Of a stretch of DNA of 64,000 nt, positions 1-58,714 are shown one piece after another. Numbering within the stretch: the first letter of the stretch is position 1; each line of letters begins with the position of its first letter. The stretch is from Okapia johnstoni (lineage: Eukaryota; Chordata; Mammalia; Artiodactyla; Giraffidae). The notes below the pieces were generated by a model. It had not been told where the DNA came from. It was given only the letters and a program-made list of their open reading frames with translations, and did not search any database. Position numbers and translations under genes: made by a program. The stretch is taken from positions 96,373,628 to 96,437,627 of the forward strand of contig CM044309.1 of NCBI GenBank assembly GCA_024291935.2, in the 5' to 3' direction.

Positions 1-45991
<45,991 letters not shown>

Positions 45992-46714
45992 CGCGCCTCC
46001 GCCGCCGGCTCCCCGCGTCCCCGCGCGCGCACGCGCCCGCTCCTCCCCGGCGCCCCCGCCCCGAGGGTCCCCTCCCCGGCGGCCGCCGCACGGCCCTGCC
46101 CAGAGGGGCGGCTCCAGGTGTGGCCTCCGCGAGGAAGTGGAGCCGGAGCCGGGCCGAGCGGCTCGGGCAGAGGTGGGAATGGCGCGGAGAAGGGAGGCGC
46201 CCGGGGGACGCCCGCCCCGCCGCCCGCGCACCTGGAGCCGTGACGGCCCCGGGCTGGGGACTCCGAGCGACGGGCCCCGCCCCGCGCCTCCCCTCCCCGA
46301 GGCCCTCTCCGCCGAGGGCGGCCGGCTCGCCACACCTTGGGCCGCCGTGGTGACCGTGCGCTGGGTGGCCGCGCGCGGGGCCCAGGTGGCGCCGAGGAGA
46401 AGGACGAGCGACGCGCGGACCCGTGTCCTCCCCGCGGCCTCCGCGCGGCCTGCTGTCCGGGGCCAGCTCTCCGAGAGCGAAGGTTGTGGAGCCGGATTCC
46501 GGTGGTGGTCTCCGTGAAGGCTTCTCACCTCCTTGCCACGGCCCCTTCCCACAGGTTTGCCGCTTGTCTGATTCAGGGAGAAACAGTTATTAGAAGAATC
46601 ACAAAGGATCCCAAGGAACTTTTTTTTTTTTTTTTTTTTGACCCCTTGTTAACTAACCTCGACTGGGAGAAAAGTCTAGAAAGGTTAAGGGAAAGACACA
46701 CTCTTCGTTGTATT

Positions 46715-47150
46715 TACAAAATCACAAAGCGTCGGGGGTCAGAATCCTCTAGCCCATAGTTATTTAGCTCTGTGACCTGCAGGACCTCTCTGTGCCTCGG
46801 TTTCCCAATCTGTAAGATGGAATAGATACCACCCACCCCACAGAGGGGGCTTCCCTCATAGCTCAGTCGGTAAAGAATCTGCCTGCAATGCAAGAGCCCC
46901 CGGTTCTATCCCTGGGTCGGGAAGATCCCCCTAGAGAAGGAAATGGCAACTCACTGCAGTATTCTTACCTGGAAAATTCCATGGACAGAGGACCCTGGCG
47001 GGCTACAGCCCATGGGGTCGCAAGAGTTGAGCACAACTTGGCTACCCAACCACCAGCAAACAGGGCTACTGTGAAGATTAAATTAGAAAAATCTTTATGA
47101 TGCGTTCTATAGTGTCTAGCGCCTAGCGCACCGGGTTCTACTAAGAGTGA
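46715..47150 (+). repeat. MIR relic split by a Bov-tA
   Basis: TAGCTCTGTGACCTGCAGGA and TTTCCCAATCTGTAAGATGG precede the SINE; GGGCTACTGTGAAGATTAAA and GTGTCTAGCGCCTAGC follow it, continuing one MIR. Confidence 0.75.
46848..47045 (+). repeat. Bov-tA SINE nested in MIR
   Basis: GGGCTTCCCTCATAGCTCAG through GAGTTGAGCACAACTTGGCT. Confidence 0.92.
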
Positions 47151-47235
47151 TAGTGTGATTATTTTTGCAAGCGTAAATATTAAGTTGAAGTCTTCTTGAA
47201 AAACAAGCTCTAGAATAAGCACCAGATTAGGAGAC

Positions 47236-47515
47236 TTCTGCTGCTGCTGCTAAGTCGCTTCAGTCGTGTCCGACTCTGTGCGACCCCATAGATGGCAGCC
47301 CACCAGGCTCTCCCGTCCCTGGGATTCTCCAGGCAAGAACACTGGAGTGGGTTGCCATTTCCTTCTCCAATGCAGGAAAGTGAAAAGGGAAAGTGAAGTC
47401 GCTCAGTCGTGTCTGACTCTTAGCCACCCCATGGACTGCAGCCTACCAGGCTCCTCCGTCCATGGGATTTGCCAGGCAAGAGTACTGGAGTGGGTTTTCA
47501 GTGCCTGCTCCGTCA
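47236..47515 (-). repeat. Bov-A2 SINE dimer
   Basis: Two BovA units in reverse: TGCTGCTAAGTCGCTTCAGT, the linker AAAGTGAAAAGGGAAAGTGA, then GAAGTCGCTCAGTCGTGTCT. Confidence 0.93.
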
Positions 47516-47913
47516 GGAGACTTCAAGAAAGGCACTGACCTATTGGAAGAGCCTGCAATAGTATAAAGGGTTGATTTGCTACTAGAAAGAGATGCTTGGC
47601 ATCAAAGTTGATCGACAAAGCCGAGTTCCCTCTGTGATTAACTGTGCCTCCCTCTCTCTTCCCCAGTGTCTCCCTTCCTTCTCTGTTTCTAATCTTGCCA
47701 CTTTTCAAGATCCAGTACCATGGCCTTAATCCCTTTCTTCCTCAGCTGCCAAGGACCACTCCCTTTGAGCTGAGAACCACCTTTTCCTGTTTGTTTAGGG
47801 ATTAACTGGCCAGTGACTTTTCTCATAGTGCTCCTTAAGTGTCAGCAGCTAAATAGAGGACTGAATGTCTAGGAGGAGTGTCTGCTTAGTTTTTCACTGT
47901 TTGCAGTGCCTAG

Positions 47914-48195
47914 ACGGAGAAGGCAATGGCACCCCACTCCAGTACTCTTGCCTGGAAACTCCCATGGACGGAGGAGCCTGGTAGGTTGCCGTCCATGGGG
48001 TCCCGAAGAGTCCGACACGACTGAGCGACTTCACTTTCCCTTTTCACTTTCCTGCGTTGGAGAAGGAAATGGCAACCCACTCCAGTGTTCTTGTCTGGAG
48101 AATCCCTGAGACGGGGGAGCCTGGTGGGCTGCCGTCTCTGGGGTCGCACAGAGTCGGACACGACTGAAGCAACTTAGCAGCAGCAGCAGCAGCAG
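47914..48195 (+). repeat. Bov-A2 SINE dimer with (CAG)n tail
   Basis: GGAGAAGGCAATGGCACCCC, the linker TTCCCTTTTCACTTTCCTGC and the end GACTGAAGCAACTTAGCAGC, running into a CAG microsatellite at 48173-48195. Confidence 0.94.
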
Positions 48196-49566
48196 TGCCT
48201 AGAACAGTGCTGAGTACCATGATAGCCTCTCAATAAATACTGGTCACATAGTTGAGTCAGGAGGGAAGAATGTCTTCTGGTTTCCACACCTTTTTCTTGA
48301 ATTACGTGTGGATGGTAACCTTGGTGATAATTCTCATTCCCCATCACTGCTGGGAGGATTCCTAATTAAACAAGGCAGACTTGACCAAAACACTCTCAAA
48401 TCATCCCTGGAAACTATATATAAAGTCCTACCTAAAATGAGTGCTCTTGCAACTGAGTCCTATAGGCAAGTATTTATGCCTCATTATCTAGAATTTGATC
48501 TCTGTTTAGTAATGAAGATAATTGTAGCTTCCAGAATAAGAAAAGCTAATGCAAATTGTATTTCTGTTGGATTATTTACTCTCCCTTGGAGGCTGTCAAA
48601 GGCAATTTAAGGATAATGTTCCTCTCTAAGACATGTATTGCAAGGCTTTGAGAGAAGATGTACAATCCAGTGCCATGGGATGACATTCTTGAATTAGCTC
48701 CTCTTTAAAAATTCTGAAACCTATGACTCAGTGAGCTGAAGGCACTTGTTGGAAGTTAGGTCATACACAGCTCATTCTCTCGCTCCTGACTTCTTTCTGC
48801 TGGAATGAGAGTCAATCTATTTCATAAATCTCTTTGTACAACATCAAATGCCATTACCAATGAAGTGTTGATTGCTTTAAAATGAATTAATAAGATGTGA
48901 AAGATTACTTACAAGTATTTTTTCCCCTAAATTAGTTGAGCATTATGGTAAATGTACTTTTCTTAAGACTTAATTTCCTTAAGACATACTCACAATACAT
49001 CAGTTAAAAAATGTACTTTGTGCAAATAATTGGCTTTAATATTTATTTATATTCAAAATATCTGTGTTATATTTCCCAGCATATTTTGTTTCACATGTAC
49101 ACACAGGTGATTAGCTTACTAGAATCATCTCTTAGTATTATCTAAAACAAAAAATGTTATTTAAAAAAAAGATTTCATAAAGTCTTAATTAATTAAGAAA
49201 ATTAATGTGTCCCGTTTCTACCATTACCTCTTCCTTACTCCCCACCCACTCCAGCATTAAAAAATCACTTTATAAATCATCATGGTAAAAATGGCTAATG
49301 GTTTGATAGATGACTGACCATTTAATTCCATTGAAAATCCCAATGAGTGTATGTATTAGAATTAATGTCTAAGAGGTGCATGCTGAATCTGGTGCTATCC
49401 TACGACATGCCTTAGAAGCAAAGAACAGAAATGTGTGGCTGTTTCAACATAAGAAATGGTTATCATGGCTGGGAGGCTTATGACATTGATTAATAAAGAG
49501 TATGTATAACAGGGAATATAGCCAATGTTTTATAATAGCTATAAATGGAGCATAGCCTTTAAAAAT

Positions 49567-49636
49567 TATGAATCACTGTAGGGTATACCTGTAACTTATA
49601 TAACACATCAACTGTACTTCAGTTTAAAAAAAACAG
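49567..49636 (+). repeat. L1 3' tail fragment
   Basis: ACCTGTAACTTATATAACAC and CATCAACTGTACTTCAGTTT with poly-A fit an L1 end. Confidence 0.6.
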
Positions 49637-50466
49637 GTTACTTGGATACAGGGAAAATTTATGACATATATCTAGGTAAATAAAGTAAGAAGGGTGAAAA
49701 AAGGAGGAGATTGTTTTCTAGGTTAATTATACTCATTTTTTTCTTCATTTATTCAGCACTGAGTTTGTTTACCAAGCATTTAATTTGCATTTTATTGGCA
49801 ATACAAATAAGTAATCCAAGAAACAAAAATAGATGCTTATGAAATAGTATAGCTATAACTAACATAAACTTATCGATGCAGTGGTAGAACTCTTTGCATG
49901 GTATGAAGCAAACAGAGGGAAGAGAGTAGTGAACTCACGCTTTGGATGGTGAGGTTGGGGTGGAGTGCTGTGGTGAGCTGATTCTTAAAGGATGAATAAT
50001 TGTGAAGGATAGAGTCAGGATAGAGTCACTCAAAGCATAAATGCTGCTGGTGAAGAGTCGGGGACTTGTGAAGAGTCAAGAGTGTCAGATTTATCTGAAA
50101 AAAAAAATTTATCACATTGACAAAATTGAATTTGAGATATTAGAGCAGTGTCCAATGAGAAAAGTCTCGCAAGTAGTTTGGAATGAGAATGCAGTTACAG
50201 GTCGATTTAGGAGGCAGAAAAATTTGCCTAATTTTCTTTCTCTTTGGCTGTTGTTTCTCAATACATTTCTTATTCTTTGCCTACCCGCTAAATGCTTATG
50301 CCTCTTGAGTTCTTTCCTTTCCATCTTTTCTTACTTGGTACCCAGCCTGACTCTGTAGCCACTCCCATTGTGCAAATCCTTCACAGCTTTCTCTCCTGAG
50401 CTTCAAACATGGGACATTACCGTTTGGATATATCATAGGGATCTCAAACTATCATCATAACTTTGT

Positions 50467-50656
50467 GAAAGCCGCTCAGTTGTTTCTGACTTTTTGCAAC
50501 CCCAAGGACTATACAGTCCATGGAATTCTCCAGGCCAGAATACTGGAGTGAGTAACCGTTCCCTTCTCCAGGGGATCTTCCCAACCCAGGGATCAAACCC
50601 AGGACTCTCGCATTGCAATCAGATTCTTTACCAGCAGAGCCACCAGGGAAGCCTTA
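50467..50656 (-). repeat. Bov-tA SINE
   Basis: A reverse copy from AAGCCGCTCAGTTGTTTCTG to AGAGCCACCAGGGAAGCCTT. Confidence 0.93.
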
Positions 50657-52663
50657 ACAGAATACTGACAAACAGTATACTGATAAAAAAGATTTCCCCA
50701 TCCCGCTATACCTCTCCAGCTCAGACTTGCTACTTCTTCCCAAACCTGGTCAACTTGGCCACTCAGGCCAGGAACCTGAGAGTCATTCTCAATTCTCCTT
50801 GTTGTATTTTCTGCAGTTACTGTACTTTCATTCTCTGTGGCTCTGTTCAAGATTATTCACACAATGTGCATCGCAGCATCACACTGTGATGTATGGTTAA
50901 TTCATTCATGTCTGCTGCTGTGGTGCCTCTTCTTTCCCAAGATGGTTACCTCTTTAAGAGCAGAGGCTATATCATATTCATAGTGGGTTCAGACTTCCGT
51001 AGCCAGCACATATAAGATGATCAATGAAGAATTGTTGAACCAAGCCCACATGGACTAATTACAAGTGAAAAAGGAGTATTGTAGAGGAAGGTATTTGGAT
51101 ATATCCACTGTGGATGTATTAATAGTGGATCTGGCTAGAAAACGGTGTTGGATTGTGTGTAGGGGGAGTTATGCACATGCATACAGGCATGCACACATAC
51201 ATGCAGGTGTGTTGGTGGATGTTTGTGTGTTTTCCACAAGGCTACTACAGTCCAGGAGCAGGAGAGGAATGGCAGATGGTGGTTGTGAGTCAGAGTTTCA
51301 GAGTGGCCTGACTTATAGAGGTGTAAGTGTCTGGGATATGGTGTCTCCAGGGTTGAGTGTGGCAGGAAGGGTTTGGACAGAGCAAAGCTGAAGAAGTTCA
51401 GGGACAGGTTGAGAAGAGAATGTGTCAGCTAGGGGTGGAAAAATGGCAAGGGATTGTCCACCCCCTTAATCCTGGAGAAGGAGTATGGTCCTTTTCCACG
51501 GAAGCCAAAGCAGGAGTGACATCACAGACATTAGGTGTCTGAGTGTTGAAATTTTCATGGCTTAGCTGGACCAAGAACCTTAGGCAGTAAGAGAGGAGAA
51601 CTGGGCGACTTGGAGGTGGGGGATGATCTCTTAATAACAGGGTGGGAAAAAGCTTTGCTGCCTTTCTGAGCTGGGACTTGCAGAGTAATCGAAGTCCAGC
51701 AGACTGCAAGGCCCATGGTCTACTGTGGAGAAACCAGCACGTCCTTAGTGAACAGTTACCACTCTGTGCAGCGGCAACAGTCAGCCCTGGGAACACAGCC
51801 ACAGATGCCAACACCCTGCCCGTGAGATAGAGAGCCGCGTGTGGTGAGTCACGGGCTGTAGCTGAGCTGTTCCCCGCAGGCTCCTCCTGTGAGTCAGTAG
51901 ATGAGGACTGACTCCTCGGATGCAAAGTCCTGAACCGAGATGACTTCAGGAAGTTGTCATCGGTGTTTGTGGACCAGAGAATTAGAGGAAGACACGACAA
52001 TGGCAAAATGAGACTTGACTAAGCAGAGAAAACAAAGTTGTCTGTTTTGGGGTCTAAGTAGAGTCTTGAACTGACATCATAAGAGATTTTTTTTCTAAAT
52101 ACATCATAAACTAGTTTTACAAGGTGATGAGACTATAATAGTCCTAAATTGAGGTGTGTTCAAAACAGGGATTATCTAGAAACCCTTGGCAAGGTCTTGA
52201 TGGCCCATTAGAATGCCTCGCCCTCCCACTAAGATCTGAAATCCCTTAGCTGAAGGCTCCCTTGACTGCTACGTGCATATTCCTGGGAGGGTGGCGTTCT
52301 AATCCTTATCAATCATTTGCATCATAGCCTGACACCACGAATACATCAGGTAAGCTCCGCCTGAAAGCCCTTGTCCTCTCCATTCCTTTTCTCGAGAAGG
52401 TTCTGTTCCAGCCACACCCCTCGCTCTTCACTTCTCCTCAAATGTTAGTTTCTCAGTGACATCTTCTTCGGCTACCCATATAAAAATTATAATACCTCCC
52501 ACCCCCAAAGCTCCCCACCCGCCTTTCTTACTTTATTTTTCTTCTTGGCACAATGCAACTTAAAAGGCTGTGCGTTTACTTATTTATTATCTGTCACCAT
52601 TCATTAGAATGTAAAATTCCTGAAGGCTGAGGTCTGTCTGTGAACTGCTATGGATTCTGGTGG

Positions 52664-52932
52664 GGACTTCCCTGGTGGTCCAGTGGCTAAGACTCGTTAC
52701 TCCAAATGCAGGAGGCCTGTGTTCGATCCCCGGTCGGGAAACTGCCCACATGCTGCAACTAAGACCCAGCACAGCCAAATAGATGAGATGGTTGGATGGC
52801 ATCACCGACTCAATGGACATGATTTTTGAGTAAACTTCAGGAGTTGGTGATGGACAGGGAGGCCTGGCGTGCTGCAGTCCATCGGGTCACAAAGAGTCAG
52901 ACACGACTGAGCGACTGAACTGAACTGAACTG
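52664..52932 (+). mobile_element. Chimeric CHR-2 / BovB insertion
   Basis: A CHR-2 head and body (GACTTCCCTGGTGGTCCAGT ... CCAGCACAGCCAAATAG) is joined without a gap near 52784 to BovB 3' sequence (ATGAGATGGTTGGATGGC ... ACTGAACTGAACTG). The whole is bracketed by the 14-mer ATGGATTCTGGTGG at 52650-52663 and 52933-52946, so both parts appear to have landed in one event. Confidence 0.8.
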
Positions 52933-52934
52933 AT

Positions 52935-53140
52935 GGATTCTGGTGGCTCAGATGGTAAAGAATCTGCCTGCAATGCAAGAGACCTGGGTTTGATTCCTGG
53001 GTAGGGAAGATCCCCTGGAGAAGGGAATGGCCACCCACTCCAGTATTCTTGCCTGGAGAATTCCATAGATCTAGGAGCCTGGTGAGCTACAGTCCATGGG
53101 GTCACAAAGAGTCAGATATGACTGAGTGACTAACTCACAC
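52935..53140 (+). repeat. Bov-tA SINE
   Basis: CTGGTGGCTCAGATGGTAAA through CAGATATGACTGAGTGACTA. The chimeric element to its left inserted at its head. Confidence 0.9.
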
Positions 53141-53742
53141 AAAACTTAGATCGCCTGAACAGTGCTTGATCAGTTGTAAGTCTTTGGTTTATACTAGTTG
53201 AATGTGTGAATGAAAGAATAGCAAATATATTTTCAAGGTTATTTTGGAGGAAAGGGTGTGTGTGTGTGAAAGAGAGTGTACAAGTAAAATGAAAAGAGAA
53301 GAGACTAATATTCCTGGAAGGATGTAAATCTCACCAAACTGAGGTGGGGTGTACTGGAAGGTCTCCAGTACCGTGGACAACCTCCCCCTACCACGCAAAT
53401 TTATCCCAGACAAGCCTGCTAAGGCTTCTTGAACCATGTCAACTTGGAGGCGTTCAGAGGCCAGCGGAGAGTGTTTCTGTGTTCTTCCTCTTCTTTGAGA
53501 CTCCCTTCCTTATAGGAGGGACAAAGTGCAAAACCGTAAACCACATGGAAAATCCCTTTTCCCTCTGGAGATGAACAAAGCTAGCATTCATTCCGAGAGC
53601 GTGGCACTTGGGAATGTTGATTTTATCTCCCCACCTACGTTTTCTGAAAAAAATCTCAGAATAAATCTCTAGCTTTGATTTCACCTTAGGGTTTGTTTAT
53701 AGGAATTCTTGGGAAGATAAGGAAAGTGGCTAGGGAAGAAGG

Positions 53743-53946
53743 GTGGAGAGTTTGGTTGCTAATAGCAGCACTGAAGTGACGTCCATTGCCTGTGGGCTTA
53801 TGGACAGTACAGAAGTGTTTACTGAGAGTGTCAGACATGTTGACCCAAATGTGACTAATGAGCCTACGAAGGAAGACCCACCAAAAAAAGCCCCTCAGAA
53901 GACAGAAAAGGATACTGGTTTCTCAGCAGTTACCTCAATCATTTGA
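53743..53946 (+). other. Unrecognised short open frame, coding status doubtful
   Basis: A 67-codon frame starts with GTG; the first in-frame ATG is near 53800. It has a polar, Lys/Glu/Pro/Thr-rich C-terminal half (PTKEDPPKKAPQKTEKDTG) ending VTSII. It lies outside recognised SINEs and LINEs, with an AATAAA about 160 nt downstream. The composition looks more protein-like than most frames here, so it could be the tail of a processed pseudogene. I do not recognise a parent protein. Confidence 0.25.
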
Positions 53947-55169
53947 ACGTGGGCAAGTAACATTCTTACATATCAAGAAAAAGTGAGAAAGAAGTGATAT
54001 AATGGCTTTGGAAAAGGTGGATGTAAAATACTGGCTTTGAAGATCTTTTCAAAGCAGTCCGATGGATGATTATAAATACTTTAGCAGAGAGAAGCAGAAT
54101 TTCAAAAATAAACAACAATTTCCATGTTAAAGAGAAAGCAAGGATTCAAAGAAATTAACTCATTTTGATTTACTTTCCGAACTAACCTTGTTGGTGCTTT
54201 TTAAAATTATTGTACCATGCAGTGACTTGTTAAATATCAAATTCTGAAATCTGTGATTGATTTACTTGTTATAAAATGATTAGAGCACATTTAAAGTTAT
54301 TTAGTAATGATGTTATTTACTTGCATTTTTGATATCCCCTCGGGTGGAAAGGAGGGTTAATTCCAGTGGGGGAGGCAAACGGTGCCCAAGGATGAACTTG
54401 TCCAAGGGAGAGTGTGACGTTGTGAAGGTCATTTGTCACACGTTACACAGAAGAAATGTTGGGAATCACTGATCTGCTAAGCAAAAGTTAGGATATTGTT
54501 ATTCTTGAATCCCAGATTTGATATTATGAATACAAATTGTTTTTATGGAGTAACTTTATAACAAAAATAATTGAAAGTCTCTTAATATGATAAATAATAC
54601 CTTAATTAACTCGTTTACATCTATGTGTGCCCAGAGAATTGGAAAGTTGAAGCAGTCATTCAGCTATCACGTCCCTAACAGTACTGTAAGCCCTTGAAAG
54701 GAGACCTCTTGTTTTACAAGGCAATTGTCTGCTAATTTACTGTAACATATTATTTTAGTCATACCTTTGGAGAGAGAGTCACGCCCATTTCATGCAGAAT
54801 CAGCTACAATAAAGGTAAGTCAGCCAATAAAGACTTCTTGTGACTAATTCTTCTGTGAGTACGAAAGAAGAAGAGAGTGTACCCTTGTACTTCTTTCTTA
54901 ACTTTAGGATGAGAACATTGAAGTAATCAGTAAATTTATGACAAGTCAGGCAGAACAGTACTGCAGGGAAAACTTAAGAGCTGAACAAAGTAAAATAGTG
55001 TGAGAACTCATGTGGAGAGTTGTTTTATGAGTCATAAAGTGCCATTGTGAGTTTCCATTGTTTGGACCTTGAAATTTCAGTAATTAGAATCTCAAATCCA
55101 GAGTATGATTTACTGTTCTTTATACCTGCGATTTTCCCTTTAGAAGTGTGAATAAGCCATCTAAAACCA

Positions 55170-55192
55170 AACACACACACACACACACACAC
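55170..55192 (+). repeat. (CA)n microsatellite
   Basis: An uninterrupted run of CA dinucleotides. Confidence 0.95.
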
Positions 55193-55624
55193 AAAACAGA
55201 GGAAGATTTTTATTCTAAGGCTTTCAGGAATAAAAAGATGATGGGATTTCTAAGGAACATTTTATTTACTTTTATTTCTAGAGATGATGCATTAGGTCAA
55301 TTTGTCAGAATATGAAACCTGAGTCTTGGGTTTGCTCTGGGTGGTCCTAATGGACAGGTAGATGCCCACATATGTGATTTGGCAGGTAAATGTCCCTGCA
55401 GGAAACACTCCACCTCCTGACCTATGACCTAATGATAATGAAATTTTATTTTGTTTTCTAAGTTAGCAGATATTTAAGTATTTAAGATACATACTCCAAG
55501 GAGGAGAACAAAGCATTTTCTGTGATTTATACTTTGCCGTGAATTAATTTATAAAACAATTAAAAACTTGATTAACTAGTTATGATCACATTTTAAAGGA
55601 AATCGGAAGTAATTATGAAAACCT

Positions 55625-55699
55625 TTATTGTTGTATCTGACTCTTTGTGACCCCATGAACTGCAGCATGCCAGGCTTCCCTGTCCTTCACTATCTCCCA
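55625..55699 (-). repeat. BovB LINE fragment
   Basis: GTATCTGACTCTTTGTGACC and GCATGCCAGGCTTCCCTGTC in reverse orientation, 75 bp only. Confidence 0.85.
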
Positions 55700-56527
55700 T
55701 GTTATATTCTGGAAATAAGGTAATAAAATATGCAAAGATAAAGACAATTTAACTTCTTTCTATTTTATATTGAGTCAACTGGCTTTTGTAAATAAAATTC
55801 CCTTTCACCTGGCACCATAAATCCTGTAAGACTGTAAGGTGAGGTCATTTTCTTCATACAGTAATTACTATTCTACCAGCATTCCCTAACATGTCTCCTA
55901 CTGGAGGTTGGGTCAGTAGCAGCAATCTTTTTATGCTGATTGCTGATTTTCAAGTATAACTACTTGTTTTTCCACCTAAAGCTACCTGGCTGCCCTGTTC
56001 TACTTGGTGGAAATGACATAGTTAGAACTCTTATGGGAAAAAAAGCCTTCCATTCTGTCCTTTTCTAAGGAAGCCCAGCTGAAAAATGCCAATCATCTGG
56101 TGATTCTCATCAGCTTGGCTACAAGATCGCAATATGATATGAATGAATTCATTTCTATTTGCTTGTGTATTCAGAGAAATTTCTGGTGCCATGTAGGGTA
56201 GACAGGACAGGCTCTGTGGTTAAGGCAAAAGATTAGCGAAAAAGAAATAGTGCACTCGCAGTTTTGGAGTCACAAGAAGAGAATTGGCTTAGTTAGTTTC
56301 TAACCCGATCTTTGATCAACGGATTACTTTTCAGCCTGTTTGAGCATCTATAAAACAGGACTTTGGATCAGATAATCTAGAAGTTTTGAGTTTGTATGGT
56401 TTCAGTGGTTTTGTATGTCACATTCATAACTTTCTGAGTTTAGTTCATTTTGAAGATTGAAAAAAAATTCTTTTATGTCAGATCTTCATGAGTACTTCTA
56501 TTAATAGTCCTAAGGGCATTCTGGTTT

Positions 56528-56543
56528 TGTGTGTGTGTGTGTG

Positions 56544-56579
<36 letters not shown>

Positions 56580-56657
56580 TATAGGGGATCTTTTCCCTGA
56601 CTAGTGATCGAACCCAGGCCCCCTGCATTGGGAATGTGGAGTCTTAGCCACTGGATC
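56528..56657 (-). repeat. (TG)n microsatellite joined to CHR-2 SINE end
   Basis: About 50 bp of TG repeat with one interruption runs into GGGGATCTTTTCCCTGACTA and CCCAGGCCCCCTGCATTGGG, a reverse CHR fragment. Confidence 0.88.
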
Positions 56658-56669
56658 TGAATACATTCT

Positions 56670-56850
56670 TACTACTTCTTGACAGAAACTTCATGAAGTA
56701 GGGACTGTTACTATCTCCATAAGAATAGTCCAGAGAGGTGTGAAAAGTTAAAGTAACTAACCAAAGACACACAGCTAGTAAGTGATGAAGCTGGGATTTA
56801 AACTCATGTACTTTGTCCCCAAAACCTGAACTCTTAACCATTAACTTAAA
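56670..56850 (+). repeat. MIR-type relic
   Basis: AGTCCAGAGAGGTGTGAAAA, ACACAGCTAGTAAGTGATGA, GCTGGGATTTAAACTCATGT and CTGAACTCTTAACCATTAAC form the MIR core in order. Confidence 0.85.
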
Positions 56851-57439
56851 CACACAATCGAAAACAAAACAAAAACGCTTTAAGTTTATCTTTTGTTAGT
56901 TATTAAAATATACATTCCATCTGTTGATTGACTAGATGGAATGAAATTTTAAAATTTTCTCTTAGACCCTCCTAATAGGTTTTGAGTTTTCACCACTAGC
57001 AGATTTTCTTTGCTTGACAACTCATAGTTTCCAATCAAAATATTCAACAACATCTCCCGACATGTTCTTTCAGTGGAGACATCCTTCCCTAACCAAGGTT
57101 GGCAAAAGTGGTAATAACATGCATTGGCTTGTTCTGGAAGCCCTGGGAGAGTCTTTGATTCCTAGAATAGAAGGTCTTATGTCATCCCGACAGCATATGC
57201 CTTTGTTGTTAGTTTGCAATTTGAAAGAATATTCAAAGACCAACACAAAGAGGGCAGTTCCAGGGCCCACGAAAGTGTGTATAGAAAGAGGGGTTAGTTA
57301 GAAAATCAGCTTAGATTTCAACCACTAGCAGCATAAATATCTTCTGAGAAAGAATCCATAGCAGTTTATAACAACTGAGAGGAAAGGGAAGATACAGAAA
57401 AATATTGTCAAAAGATGTTGGATTAAGGGTTTATTATAT

Positions 57440-57790
57440 ATTAAAATTTTTTGAACATACAAAAAGATGTATGTAATTAATCTATACAGTTTGATGAGTT
57501 TGAGATAAGTGTAAACCCATGAAACCATTACCATAATCTATACCATAAACTTATGTATCACTTTCAAAAGTTTCCTCTTACACTGTTTTTATTACTGTTA
57601 CTTTGTGCATGTGACAAGAACACTTAACATAAGACTTACCCTCTTAGTAAAATTTTAAGTATACAATACAGAGTTGTTAAGTTTAAGCTGTATGCTACAC
57701 ATAAGTCTGTAGAATTTATTCATCTGGTACAACCAAAACTTTGTACCCATTGAGTAATATCTTCATTTCCTATTACACATATTTTTACTA
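57440..57790 (-). repeat. Old L1 3' UTR relic
   Basis: GTGTAAACCCATGAAACCAT, TAAGTATACAATACAGAG and AACTTTGTACCCATTGAGTA are landmarks of L1M-type 3' ends in reverse. Confidence 0.65.
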
Positions 57791-58097
57791 ATCAAAAGTT
57801 GTGGGTGTTTGCCCTGGATGAGCATAATTAAGATTAGTTAAAAAAAGAAAAAAGTTTGGTCAAACAAGTTTGGCCTCTTCATTGTGTCTTACTGAAAGAA
57901 ATTTAGGTGGAAAAGCTAGGTGATTCTTTTCCTTTTAATTATGCATCTAGAGGGCAGATTCCTTGTATGTAGAAACTTTGTGTCTGCAGCACCACTAAAC
58001 ATTAGTCTTTGGTCTGTGGGTCTAAGAATGAAAAGAACTGCTTCAGCTATGCCAAGCTACATGGTTACTGGTGGCAAATAGATGTGCTTGTGGCGCA

Positions 58098-58130
58098 TAT
58101 GTATATGTGTGTGTGTGTGTGTAGGTATGT
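58098..58130 (+). repeat. (TG)n-rich microsatellite
   Basis: TATATGTGTGTGTGTGTGTG with degenerate flanks. Confidence 0.85.
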
Positions 58131-58714
58131 ATGTTTCTCCTTGTAGTTAGGACCATAACACTCTTATTATCAGTACTAGTGAGTAGGACATGGAAGGTGT
58201 GACTAAGTTAATCTCACATTTTGTGTTTAAATACCCAATTTTGGTTTAGTAACAATGCCTCCTTGCAGGAGCAGAAACCATATCATTATGCCATTTAAAT
58301 AAATCCAGGATTACCTGATTCTGTACTGCTTTATAATTAAGAAAGTTCTTTGCAATCCTCTCTTGATTATGAAAGAATATAAATATTTCCTCTACCTTCT
58401 ACAGAAATGAGGACATACTTATTCAGCATCAATATTTTGCCTTTATCATAATTCGATGCTCTTTTTATACAAAATTTATTGTTTGCTAACTTAATAGTGA
58501 CAAATTCAGCCCACAGAAAACATCAGGGATATCCTGAGGCATGCCATTAAAAATAAGGTGGTCCCATATCCTTCATGGGAATAAAGGTATAAGTAGAATT
58601 GGCTTTAAATAGTAAATATTTGCTGTAGTTGTTAAAAATGTGTTGTTTCCCACAAATCATGGAAACACTGAGGTGGAAGGACTCATTTAAAGTTATTATT
58701 TAAAAAAAACAAAA

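Noticed and set aside
46848..46925. tRNA-Glu-like sequences at SINE heads
   Set aside because: They are degenerate SINE heads fused to BovB tails, so not functional tRNA genes.
51425..52006. 193-codon minus-strand frame
   Set aside because: No recognisable domain, no splice context and no conserved-looking composition; most likely a chance open frame.
57014..57301. 95-codon plus-strand frame
   Set aside because: No domain and no splice or promoter context; it overlaps an open frame on the other strand.
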